Below, piece by piece: positions 28,259 to 36,244 of a stretch of DNA of 64,000 bases. The notes under the pieces are model-generated. The model was not told the DNA's origin, did not search any database, and saw only the letters and a list, made by a program, of their open reading frames with translations. This DNA comes from Vibrio profundi (GTDB lineage: Bacteria > Pseudomonadota > Gammaproteobacteria > Enterobacterales > Vibrionaceae). Both the position numbers and the translations under genes were made by a program. Location of the stretch: contig NZ_RZIS01000001.1 in assembly GCF_005281835.1 (NCBI RefSeq), forward strand, positions 538,351-602,350. Reading direction: 5' to 3'. Numbering within the stretch: position 1 is the stretch's first letter; each line of letters opens with the position of its first letter.

Positions 28259-28271
28259 CCGACAATATCGG
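28259..28271. promoter_or_regulatory. Inverted repeat upstream of the HTH gene
   Basis: CCGA and TCGG flank CAATA, 24 bases before the HTH gene start. A related CCGACA element occurs near 28212, and CCGATA/TATCGG after the gene at 28674. This could be an autoregulatory operator. Confidence 0.35.
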
Positions 28272-28294
28272 CAAGTAAATTAGAGGATAAGATT

Positions 28295-28645
28295 ATGGAA
28301 TTCACCGATCTGGATCGTGAAGCACTTTACGAAATATGGATGTCCCAAAAAGCCAAAATGCACATGACTCAAATGGAAATGGCCAAAAAAATGGGCATGA
28401 CTCAAGTGGAATTTTCGGATTTGATCAGAGGAGATGCACCACTAACTATGGGGTTTGTCGCAGAGTTCTCTCGGTTAATGAGAATTGAAGCCGCGCATTA
28501 TTTACCGTCTTTGATGAGAAATGCTTCTGGCGCCCCACAAGTCGTGTATTTGAGAAATCGCGTTGCGGTCGACGGTGAGATTCAACATGTTTACATTGAA
28601 GGCAATCAAGTGATCATCGAATACGTGCATGCTTTGCAAGCTTAG
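28295..28645 (+). CDS. XRE-type helix-turn-helix regulator
   Basis: A 116-residue small DNA-binding protein. An HTH of the Cro/CI type lies at about 19-60 (MTQMEMAKKMGMTQVEFSDLI: the first helix then the recognition helix). A C-terminal piece (about 85-116) has a beta-hairpin (VVYLRNRVAVDGEI, NQVIIEYVHAL). ATG 28295 is preceded by TAGAGGATAAG. It is not next to a toxin or phage gene, so the role is open: autonomous regulator or antitoxin-like. It resembles a small family conserved in vibrios, but I have no name for it. Confidence 0.75.
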   Translation: MEFTDLDREALYEIWMSQKAKMHMTQMEMAKKMGMTQVEFSDLIRGDAPLTMGFVAEFSRLMRIEAAHYLPSLMRNASGAPQVVYLRNRVAVDGEIQHVYIEGNQVIIEYVHALQA

Positions 28646-28659
28646 CTCGTTGTTTGAAT

Positions 28660-28695
28660 ACGGCCGGCCGTAACCGATATTTCGAAACTATCGGT
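28660..28695. terminator. Palindrome and hairpin between convergent genes
   Basis: ACGGCCGGCCGT (28660-28671) is a perfect 12-base palindrome. It is followed by ACCGATA (28673) pairing with TATCGGT (28689) across a nine-base loop. The position, between converging HTH and GGDEF genes, fits a transcription end point, but no T-run follows either structure. Confidence 0.4.
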
Positions 28696-28698
28696 GGG

Positions 28699-29694
28699 TT
28701 ACTGGGTGGCTTTGATTGTCGGACTTTGGTTTGGGCGCGGATCTAGAATATGCACCGTGCCTCGCTCCAGCTTTTTAGCGTGGAACAACGCTTGATCCGC
28801 CAGCGCTATAAATTGCTCAATACACATGTTCTCAGGGATCACTTGGTTATGCTCGATCCCTATGGTGATCGATAGCCGATCACCCACTGTTGAGCTTACA
28901 TTGGGGATATTTAATTCTTTAATGGCATCCGTAAGCTTGAGTGCTTCACTGATACATTCCTCTCGCGTTAATTCTGCTCTGTAGACGAGAAATTCATCTC
29001 CGCCAAATCGAAAACAGAGCCCTTCTAAACAGCACCAATCCAATATAGCTTGCGAAACTTGCTTTAGCGCCTCATCTCCCATCAGGTGTCCATAGTGGTC
29101 ATTGAGGTTCTTGAAGCAGTCGATATCAATCATAAACAAGCAGGCGCTATGTTTCTTTTCCTGAGCTTTACGTAATACGTGAGGTAACCGTTTCTCAAGA
29201 GCAAAGCGATTGTACGTTTGAGTCAAGTGGTCGATGGTACTGAGTTTCTCTAGCCTCTTTTGTTGGTCGGCGAGCGCAAGCTGTGCAAGCTTATATTCGG
29301 TAATATTCCTTACTGTCCAAAGTACGTGTTTATAGCCAGCAAGCGGTATTACAAAGGCGCTGAAATACTGAATTTCTTTTGGGCCTTGGATATCTTTAAA
29401 GCACGACATGTCATCGGGGTCGAGTTCGTATTCCAATTCACAAGGTTGATGGCTAACCAGTACTTCTTGAATGATTTTTTCAAACCAAACCGCTTTATCA
29501 GGAGGAAGTATTTGGGTGATGTGTTGGCCAACAAGTGAAACAGGGTTGTGGTGCCGCTTGGTGTCAGTGCCACCCCACGCTTCCACATAATAGCCTTGGT
29601 CATTGATCAAAAAAGTCGGCTCAGGCAGAGACTCAAAAACCGTAGAGATGATTTCTGGATGCTTAGTTATCGCTTTGAAAAAGATAGAATCCAA
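28699..29694 (-). CDS. PAS-GGDEF diguanylate cyclase
   Basis: A 331-residue soluble protein with an N-terminal PAS domain (about 17-135, FLINDQGYYVEAWGG and a PAC-like end HVLWTVRNITEYK), a short coiled linker, and a GGDEF domain (about 155-310). The catalytic motif is intact at residues 231-235 (FRFGGDEF). The product would be cyclic di-GMP. No RxxD inhibitory site precedes it. There are no membrane helices, so the signal is intracellular and sensed by PAS. ATG 29694 is used. It is a single gene. Confidence 0.9.
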   Translation of the reverse strand: MDSIFFKAITKHPEIISTVFESLPEPTFLINDQGYYVEAWGGTDTKRHHNPVSLVGQHITQILPPDKAVWFEKIIQEVLVSHQPCELEYELDPDDMSCFKDIQGPKEIQYFSAFVIPLAGYKHVLWTVRNITEYKLAQLALADQQKRLEKLSTIDHLTQTYNRFALEKRLPHVLRKAQEKKHSACLFMIDIDCFKNLNDHYGHLMGDEALKQVSQAILDWCCLEGLCFRFGGDEFLVYRAELTREECISEALKLTDAIKELNIPNVSSTVGDRLSITIGIEHNQVIPENMCIEQFIALADQALFHAKKLERGTVHILDPRPNQSPTIKATQ

Positions 29695-29955
29695 AATTCA
29701 AACCTGTAATTGACTTATTTATCATTACTTATAGATATAGCGCATATATGGCCGTTCAGCATAAAATGGGTGGTGTAATGGCCTAATCTTGGCGAGCGAG
29801 TGATATTTATTTGCTTTGGAAATTGGCTAAATGCATAGTGTTTGTAAACCAAATTACAGATAGGCATGGCAGAGAATGGAAGTAGCGAAGGAATTCGCTA
29901 ACCTACTGTTTTCTGCGGTTCATAGAAATGCCAACTAGGAAGAGAGTAATCGTTA

Positions 29956-30915
29956 ATGAGTAGTATTTTAGATTGTATTCGCACAGTGGGTCGTGGTGAG
30001 CGTGGCCGTAAGCCGCTCACATTTGATCAAGCTAATCAAATCATGGATGAATATTTGGATGGGCAAGTGGGCGATGACCAAATGGCAATGCTACTGATGC
30101 TTATTCGAGTCCAGAACGAAACCAATGAAGAAATCGCAGGTTTCGTTAAAGCGTTTCAATCTCGAGTTCCAGATCTTGGTGCCGACATCGATTGGCCATG
30201 CTATGCAGGTAAGCGTAACGACAAAAGCAGCGGTAAGCCATGGAACTTGTTAGCGGCTAGGATTTTGGCGGATAAAGGTTACAAAATCCTGATGCACGGC
30301 TACATGGATAAGCCGAGCGGCCGAGAGCATGTAGAAAGCTACTTAGAGCAAGTTGGAGTGCGTCGCGCCGATAACGCCGAGCATGCTAAGCATATTATGG
30401 AAACAGATGGCATTGCTTATCTGCCTCTAGCTAATTTTGCCCCTGAAGCAAAAACCATGATTGGCTGGAAAGCGCGTTATGGCTTAAGAACACCGATTAA
30501 TACGGTTGTGCGCGCGTTGAACCCTGGGGGAGGACGTTTAGGTTTACGTGGCAGTTTCCACCCAGGTTTTCCTCAGCTTCATGCTGAAGTTGAGCATGTG
30601 ATCGGCGAAAAATCCCATTCGGTTATTTCATTTAAAGGGCAATCTGGAGAATCTGAATACAATCCTAAAGTAAGCCAAACTGTTTGGATGAGCACGCCAG
30701 ACAAAGTGGAGTCTTTCTATTGGGAAGGAACAATGAATAGCGATTTACCTCTGCCAGAAACTTGTATTTTGGGGACACCAGAAGATGAGAATGAACTAAT
30801 GGCTAATAGCGTGGTGGATACCATGACCGCTATTTTGTTTACTGAAACTCACGACAAAGACCAAGCTTATCAACGAGCGTATACCTATTGGCAAGAGTAT
30901 TGTTCTGCTCATTAG
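29956..30915 (+). CDS. ybiB: YbiB/TrpD2-family nucleic-acid-binding protein
   Basis: A 319-residue homodimeric protein of the anthranilate phosphoribosyltransferase fold but of the TrpD2 branch. E. coli YbiB binds DNA/RNA without sequence preference and lacks enzyme activity. Family features include the N-terminal helical segment LTFDQANQIMDEYLDGQVGD and the GxRTPINTVVRALNPGG region. ATG 29956 has AGGAAGAGAG upstream. In E. coli the gene is LexA-controlled with dinG; I find no LexA box in the 120 bases upstream here. A terminator follows. Confidence 0.88.
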   Translation: MSSILDCIRTVGRGERGRKPLTFDQANQIMDEYLDGQVGDDQMAMLLMLIRVQNETNEEIAGFVKAFQSRVPDLGADIDWPCYAGKRNDKSSGKPWNLLAARILADKGYKILMHGYMDKPSGREHVESYLEQVGVRRADNAEHAKHIMETDGIAYLPLANFAPEAKTMIGWKARYGLRTPINTVVRALNPGGGRLGLRGSFHPGFPQLHAEVEHVIGEKSHSVISFKGQSGESEYNPKVSQTVWMSTPDKVESFYWEGTMNSDLPLPETCILGTPEDENELMANSVVDTMTAILFTETHDKDQAYQRAYTYWQEYCSAH

Positions 30916-30927
30916 TCGGTTACTTTG

Positions 30928-30954
30928 AAGGCCAGCAGTTGCTGGCCTTTTTTA
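30928..30954 (+). terminator. Terminator of ybiB
   Basis: AAGGCCAGCA pairs with TGCTGGCCTT across GT, followed by a T-run. Confidence 0.92.
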
Positions 30955-31032
30955 TTGGCGTGGAATATTAGTAGGACGTGTCGGAGCATTTGCGTCCATA
31001 ATCAATAATTAGCTTTCTGGGTACTCGTAATA

Positions 31033-31248
31033 ATGATGAATAAAACTTTGGTGAAAAGAGCCGCCGTTATTGCGGTGATTGTTGGTTCTTTACTTAATGT
31101 GATTAATCAATATGAAGCGATATTTGGTGGCGATACCATCGAGTGGCTAAAAGCAGCTCTTACATTCTGTGTTCCGTTCGTGGTGTCTTTGGTAAGCAGT
31201 TATATAACGTTGCGCGATGTTAAGCGAAACCAAAGAGAGTCACGGTAG
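31033..31248 (+). CDS. nrtS: NrtS-type small membrane protein (nitrate/nitrite transport family)
   Basis: A 71-residue two-helix membrane protein (about 10-30 and 42-62) with the NrtS-family pattern: KRAAVIAVIVGSLLNVINQYEA early, then WLKAALTFCVPFVVSLVSSYI. NrtS proteins have been linked to nitrate/nitrite movement in cyanobacteria and are widespread in proteobacteria, where the role is untested. Two adjacent ATG codons (31033, 31036) could start it; no clear ribosome site is seen. Confidence 0.75.
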   Translation: MMNKTLVKRAAVIAVIVGSLLNVINQYEAIFGGDTIEWLKAALTFCVPFVVSLVSSYITLRDVKRNQRESR

Positions 31249-31290
31249 TCACTCTCTTTAGGGAAGCTCACTGCTAGGTGTAATAGGCCT

Positions 31291-32910
31291 TTATAACGAA
31301 GAAATTAAGACTTCTTGATCCGTAAACTTAATCTTCTCCATGTTATGTAAGATGTCATCGTTGGTATTCGGGCAGCTTACGACGACGAATAGCGGTGATG
31401 CCGTTATCGTACATTCCGATTTCTCATTATTGATGATGTAGGTATCGGTGCCGTCTAACCCATTGATCAAATTGGGTTGATTATTTCCTTCTAGGATATT
31501 GTCTTCATTATTAGCGATTAAACTCATTGGCTTGTCGCCGATAATTTTCGCGTTTAGATAGTATTGAGATTTAAAGGTGTAGGCATCAACTGGTGGAGCA
31601 ACTTGGTAGGCGTTCATTACAAAACGAGACTCTAGATTGCCTTGCTGAGTATGGTAATCAGCAACACCATTGGAATCGATTCTGACCGTTGTTTGCATCA
31701 TGTCATGGAACATACCTGTGATGAAATCGAGCCCACTATCGTCATTAATCCCATTATCACCAGTTACCATCTTGTCACGACTTGTCAGTTTGTAACCGTC
31801 TAGCCCTGTATTCTGGTGCTGCCACATGCCCATGTAAGCTTCAAATACTGAGGCTAAGTATTCATGGGAATAGCTTTGCCCGATCTCTGGGTTCACATCA
31901 TCGTTTTCCCAATCTTGCCAACTGCTTTGAGTTGGGTTCCACGCCACAGAACCACCATTGGTCATGTCGGTATATTGGCGCAGAGCCTCGGCACGCACGA
32001 GCTCTTGATAGGGTTTAGTGGAATCGTTCGGGGCAATGCCTTGAGCTTGTACTAAATGAAGGATTTCTTCGAACGCGGCATCACGATCGGCCTCGTGACC
32101 ATCACTATTAGTTCCTAACGAAACGCACGAGTTTGGGATGTCGAAATTGGTCATGTAGTGACAATCACCAACAACCGCGAGTTCGCGATAATACAAACCT
32201 TGGCTATTAAGAATCCATTTAGGAAAACCAGCAACGTTAGGTAATTGGGTGAAAAAGGCTTCAATGATTTTCTCTTGATCTTCTTCTTCAAGGTTTAGGA
32301 AATCGTCGCGAAATGCAATGAGTTCACTGGTATCAATAGAGGCTGGGTCTTGTAGGTTGGCGTTATCTACTAAATCTCGTAACACTCCGAGTTTTATAGC
32401 GTTATCGGCGAACAGACCTAATAGTAAGGCAGAATTTTCATCTTCGTTTTTTGTGAGCATTAGCGTTGCTTCGCGGCTAGCTAAGGTGGTCGCGATGGAT
32501 GATTTGTCTGCGCCGTATTTAGAACCTGTGTTATTCGTTAACAAGTGTCCCAGAATATTAGCGGCTCTTAGTATCTTTTCTCCATTCGCATTGTCATCGG
32601 TTGCAATGATTCGAATTTTGCTATTTTGGGAGGCATTAATGCTTGAACGTGCACTCTGGTTATCCGTGATGGTTAGCTCTAGGTAGTGTTCAAAGCCGAC
32701 ATTTTTTGCTGACTGAAATTCCGCCGGGAATTGATTCGACACTTCGCCATCAAACTCTAGGTTTTGGCCTTGTGCGTAGTTGTTTACCTTATTGGTTGAA
32801 TTGGTGCTGCCTGAACTCGCTCCCGTTGAAGTCGTGTTCGTTGACTCACTTCCACAGCCCGCTAAAGCAAGCGCTAGGGTTGGGATTACCCATGTTAAAA
32901 CTCGAATCAT
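31291..32910 (-). CDS. Lipoprotein with RTX-like C-terminal segment, unknown function
   Basis: A 539-residue protein. Lipobox LAGC with Cys19, then a Ser/Thr/Gly-rich linker (20-45), and a large unassigned domain containing FEEILHLVQ (280-288), a Glu/His cluster that could bind metal but is not a canonical HExxH. The last 58 residues (about 482-539) look like the C-terminal end of RTX/haemolysin-type proteins: NLINGLDGTDTYII, then DDILHNMEKIKFTDQEV. Such tails are usually on type I-secreted proteins, so their presence after a lipoprotein signal is odd. It is transcribed alone, and I recognise no orthologue of known function. Confidence 0.72.
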   Translation of the reverse strand: MIRVLTWVIPTLALALAGCGSESTNTTSTGASSGSTNSTNKVNNYAQGQNLEFDGEVSNQFPAEFQSAKNVGFEHYLELTITDNQSARSSINASQNSKIRIIATDDNANGEKILRAANILGHLLTNNTGSKYGADKSSIATTLASREATLMLTKNEDENSALLLGLFADNAIKLGVLRDLVDNANLQDPASIDTSELIAFRDDFLNLEEEDQEKIIEAFFTQLPNVAGFPKWILNSQGLYYRELAVVGDCHYMTNFDIPNSCVSLGTNSDGHEADRDAAFEEILHLVQAQGIAPNDSTKPYQELVRAEALRQYTDMTNGGSVAWNPTQSSWQDWENDDVNPEIGQSYSHEYLASVFEAYMGMWQHQNTGLDGYKLTSRDKMVTGDNGINDDSGLDFITGMFHDMMQTTVRIDSNGVADYHTQQGNLESRFVMNAYQVAPPVDAYTFKSQYYLNAKIIGDKPMSLIANNEDNILEGNNQPNLINGLDGTDTYIINNEKSECTITASPLFVVVSCPNTNDDILHNMEKIKFTDQEVLISSL

Positions 32911-33316
32911 GTCTGCTACTCAGTAAAATGGTTTATTTCATCTGTGATGGGTTAAAGGTGATAGGAGAGGACTCGATAGCACTTAGGTAATTTCGATCTA
33001 TGACTATCTGTATTCACCAAATCAATGGGATGGTACTTGTTTGTGTTTTTGAGTCTATGAGTCGAATGTTGGGGAACTTGAATGTAAGTGCGTTTGTAAG
33101 AAGGGGGAGCGGTATTTACTTACAAAGGTACTGCTAAGGTGCTGTTTTTGAATGGTAATCAATCGGTTTAATTCGTATTCGAACTCAGAGGTGTGTTTTG
33201 TAAGCTCGGGTAAGGGGTGTGCAGCAATAAGGGCATGGTTATGCGTGGACTGTCTGTTGCTGGAAACGTTCATCGCTCCCAGCGACTGGTTAAACAAGGA
33301 GGGTGCAAAGTTAGGG
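32911..33316. other. Gene-free stretch with no supported coding sequence
   Basis: About 400 bases between two minus-strand genes. The longest open frame (33055-33297, minus) would need a TTG start without a ribosome site and has unlikely composition. I see no hairpin with a T-run. It probably contains the promoter of the lipoprotein gene. Confidence 0.5.
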
Positions 33317-33604
33317 TTATTTTAGGAAGTAACCAAAATCAATGTCCTGAATTTTTTGATATTTCGCCAACTTTACTTTCACATTGTTCTGCGCTGCGAG
33401 ATCGATGGCCAAACTCGACATGGCTTCTATGTCCGCTACACAATGAGCGATCAACGGTTGTACTTTGTTGTTTATTTTGGCTGTGATCACATTTTCTTTA
33501 CCGTCTTCAGCAATGAAAATAAAAGCGTACATTTCAAGGTTATCGTTCATTAATCTTAATTTCTCTATCGTGTTCAAAAAGTCTAAGCGAGTTAGCGCCT
33601 GCAA
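33317..33604 (-). CDS. Hypothetical small protein
   Basis: A 95-residue frame that starts at TTG 33604 with a good GGGGA six bases upstream. Its composition looks protein-like (alternating charged and hydrophobic residues: YAFIFIAEDGKENVITAKI, then VADIEAMSSLAIDLAAQNNVKVKL). It has no signal peptide, membrane helix or motif I know. It is isolated in a sparse region and could be a non-coding artefact. Confidence 0.45.
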   Translation of the reverse strand: MQALTRLDFLNTIEKLRLMNDNLEMYAFIFIAEDGKENVITAKINNKVQPLIAHCVADIEAMSSLAIDLAAQNNVKVKLAKYQKIQDIDFGYFLK

Positions 33605-34039
33605 TATTATTCCCCAATTGACCTTGTGAATGGTTCCTCGAATTGCAAGCTATGTGGATAATACTTAGTGCATGAGCCACATCCAGCCCAGAGCCTACGG
33701 CGGATTATTTTGTAAGGCCTATGTAATGATAATTGTGTTTTTGAGAGGTTGGTTTTGTTTGTATTTGATTGAATTTTAAGAACTTCCTAAATAGTGGAGA
33801 GCTTTGCTTTGATTCTGAGATGAGTACACCAGTTTTGTAATACGATGTAAGGCAAGATTAATGGCATTGAAAATGCTTGGTTTTCAATATACATGGAGCG
33901 AAATCTCAAAATGAGAAATGGAAAGAAAGCGTTTACGTTCTAAAGCCAAATTATTTTGGCGCAAAAGTAGAAAAATATCTAAGTGCCAAGCCTTTCTCTA
34001 CCTAGCTTTCACTCTATTTAAGGTTTTACCTATCAATAA

Positions 34040-34085
34040 AATTGTTGAAATCCATTTAGTAAAATCAAGATTTTAGACAACAATT
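34040..34085 (+). promoter_or_regulatory. Long inverted repeat upstream of the CBS gene
   Basis: AATTGTTG-AAATC (34040-34052) pairs with GATTT-TAGA-CAACAATT (34069-34085), giving an eight-pair and a five-pair stem separated by a four-base bulge and a 16-base loop. It ends 55 bases before the CBS start. No T-run follows, so it may be an mRNA leader structure or operator. The rest of the gene-free stretch 33605-34140 shows only a small TCTCA/TGAGA repeat near 33909. Confidence 0.5.
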
Positions 34086-34140
34086 AACTTATAGGCATAA
34101 CCAAGATTTCGCAGTAGTTCAAAAGTTTAGGGAGAATGTT

Positions 34141-34557
34141 ATGGAATCACTCAAAGTTAAAGATTATATGACACATCACGCAGTAACATTTACCGTGGAT
34201 ATGCCATTGAGTGCGGCTCTGGATAGAGTGATGAAAAGCCATCATATGGGCGGCCCTGTGATTAACGATCAAGAAGAAGTCATCGGGTTTTTATCAGAGC
34301 AGGATTTGCTCGATAAACTTGTCAAGGTGAGTTACTTCTGTCAAGACACCCATGTAGTAGGCGATTGTATGCACCCGGATGTACTCGCGGTAAGCCCAGA
34401 GTTGTCGATTATTGAACTGGCAGACATGATGAAAGTCGGTAAGCCAAAAGCTTATCCTGTTATTGATAACAAGAAGTTAGTCGGCATTATTACACGAACT
34501 GATGTACTGAAAGCGATCGGTAAAAACCTCGATGATTGCTTCAAACACCCTGTATAA
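34141..34557 (+). CDS. Tandem CBS-domain protein
   Basis: A 138-residue protein consisting only of two CBS motifs: VKDYMTHHAVTFTVDMPLS to VIGFLSEQDLLDKLV (about 5-62) and VGDCMHPDVLAVSPELSII to LVGIITRTDVLKAIG (about 75-130). Such Bateman modules bind adenine nucleotides and act as energy-state sensors. It has no attached effector domain, so it must act on another protein. GGGAGAA precedes ATG 34141, and a terminator follows. A complex inverted repeat lies in its leader. Confidence 0.88.
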   Translation: MESLKVKDYMTHHAVTFTVDMPLSAALDRVMKSHHMGGPVINDQEEVIGFLSEQDLLDKLVKVSYFCQDTHVVGDCMHPDVLAVSPELSIIELADMMKVGKPKAYPVIDNKKLVGIITRTDVLKAIGKNLDDCFKHPV

Positions 34558-34600
34558 AATTTTGTAACTAATTGTTATAGTTATTTTCAACAGTAAACTT

Positions 34601-34622
34601 AAAAGGCGCATCAGCGCCTTTT
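34601..34622 (+). terminator. Terminator of the CBS-domain gene
   Basis: AAAAGGCGC pairs with GCGCCTTTT across ATCA. It directly precedes the MATE gene. Confidence 0.85.
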
Positions 34623-34656
34623 GTTGTTTTACCCCTTAAGAGTTTTGGAGATAAAG

Positions 34657-36117
34657 ATGACAGCACCAACCGCAAAGTTTGTTGAAGGTTCAACAATGCG
34701 TCATATACTCGTGATGTCGGGCGCTGGCTCTGTAGGCTTGATGGCACTGTTTGTGGTCGACCTACTGGATATGCTGTTCATCAGTATGCTTGGGCAAGTG
34801 GAACTAGCGGCAGCCGTTGGGTTTGCAGGAACGCTCACGTTCTTCTCAACTTCTGTTTCGATCGGTACTTCGATTGCAATGGGGGCTTTAGTCTCAAAAG
34901 CCATTGGAGCAAAGCAAAAGCTTACCGCCCAACAATTAAGTAGTAGCATTATGATGACTGCATTTGTCATCAGCTCAATTGTTACCACAGGTATGTTCAT
35001 TCACATACCGGAGTTACTTGCAGCTATTGGTGCTCAAGGAGTAGCGGCAGAGCGTGCAGAAGCGTATTTGCAGATTCTGCTACCAAGTGGTCCTATTCTG
35101 GCACTAGCAATGGCTGCGGGTGCCGGCTTAAGAGCGGCTGGTGATGCTAAACGTTCAATGTGGGCGACGTTATCAGGGGGAATTGTTAATGCGATCCTCG
35201 ACCCTTTATTTATCTTTGGCTTCGGCTGGAATGTAGAAGGTGCGGCGTTCGCCTCTGTGCTTGCACGATGCACGGTTCTATTTTTCTCTATCTATCCTTT
35301 GATTCGAATTCACCAGCTGGTGGCAAGACCATCGCTGTCCATTTGGCAGAATAATATTCGTTCTATTTTAAAAATTGCATTGCCAGCGATTATTACCAAT
35401 GCCGCTACACCAATAGGTAACGCCATAGTCACGACTGGTATTGCGCAATATGGTGAAGATTTTGTAGCAGGCTTTGCGGTAGTCGGTCGCTTAACACCAG
35501 TGTGTTTTGCTGTGATCTTTGCGCTTTCCGGAGCGGTGGGGCCGATAATCGGTCAAAACTTCGGTGCAGAGCGAATGGATCGCGTAAAAGAAACGTTGAA
35601 CAATTCATTATTAGTCACGACCATTTACACCATTGCCGTCTGTATTATTTTGTACTTCTTACAAGATTACATCGTATTAGGTTTCAGCTTGGAAGGTGAC
35701 GCCGCGATACTAGTCGGTGCCTTTTGTACTTACGTAGCCATTACGTTCATTTTCAATGGCGCGCTATTTGTGGCTAACACTTCTTTTAACAACCTGGGTA
35801 AACCGCTTTACTCGACAGCTTTGAATCTAAGTAAAGCGACCTTGGGTACATTGCCATTTGTTTACTTTGGTTCTCAATGGTTTGGTGCGCTAGGCGTTAT
35901 TTATGGGCAAGCTTTAGGTAATGTGATTTTCGGCGTGCTGGGCGTCTTGGTTTTGCGTCATCATATTGCCGAGCTTATGGCCGGTAGCGAAGTTGAACTT
36001 GAAGAAGAAGATGTATCAATGACCAGCTTGAATACCCAGCCATTTTGTTCTCATGATGCGGTTTTGATTGATGATGTGCCAAAAGGGCATGAAGAAACGC
36101 CTAATCAAAAAGCATAA
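34657..36117 (+). CDS. MATE-family multidrug/Na+ efflux transporter
   Basis: A 486-residue inner-membrane antiporter with twelve predicted helices in two MatE repeats. Markers include DLLDMLFISMLGQVELAAAVGF in the first repeat and PIGNAIVTTGIAQYGEDFVAGF in the second. I start at ATG 34657, with GGAG seven bases upstream; the upstream TTG-initiated extension crosses the preceding terminator and is not credible. The C-terminus has an acidic cytosolic tail (SEVELEEEDVSM). It resembles the DinF/NorM/Vcm pumps; the exact subgroup is uncertain. Confidence 0.88.
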   Translation: MTAPTAKFVEGSTMRHILVMSGAGSVGLMALFVVDLLDMLFISMLGQVELAAAVGFAGTLTFFSTSVSIGTSIAMGALVSKAIGAKQKLTAQQLSSSIMMTAFVISSIVTTGMFIHIPELLAAIGAQGVAAERAEAYLQILLPSGPILALAMAAGAGLRAAGDAKRSMWATLSGGIVNAILDPLFIFGFGWNVEGAAFASVLARCTVLFFSIYPLIRIHQLVARPSLSIWQNNIRSILKIALPAIITNAATPIGNAIVTTGIAQYGEDFVAGFAVVGRLTPVCFAVIFALSGAVGPIIGQNFGAERMDRVKETLNNSLLVTTIYTIAVCIILYFLQDYIVLGFSLEGDAAILVGAFCTYVAITFIFNGALFVANTSFNNLGKPLYSTALNLSKATLGTLPFVYFGSQWFGALGVIYGQALGNVIFGVLGVLVLRHHIAELMAGSEVELEEEDVSMTSLNTQPFCSHDAVLIDDVPKGHEETPNQKA

Positions 36118-36132
36118 ATTTGAATTATCTTC

Positions 36133-36164
36133 TTGACCTTGGAGTTACCTCCAAGGTTTATACT
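36133..36164 (+). promoter_or_regulatory. MerR/ZntR-type promoter of zntA
   Basis: A -35 TTGACC (36133-36138) and a -10 TATACT (36159-36164) are 20 bases apart, longer than optimal, as in MerR-family-activated promoters. A palindrome ACCTTGGAG-TTAC-CTCCAAGGT (36136-36157) fills the spacer. This matches the E. coli zntA operator layout. The ZntR gene itself is not in the window. Confidence 0.82.
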
Positions 36165-36244
36165 TTTTACATATTCGGTAGTAGTGAGAGTCGAGCTCAC
36201 TCAATTCAGAAAATTCGAATATGAGAATTTCAAGGAGATAATTT

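Noticed and set aside
29880..29955. LexA box before ybiB, expected from E. coli
   Set aside because: No CTGT-N8-ACAG pattern is present.
33055..33297. 80-codon minus-strand frame
   Set aside because: TTG start with no ribosome site and low-complexity His/Ser-rich protein.
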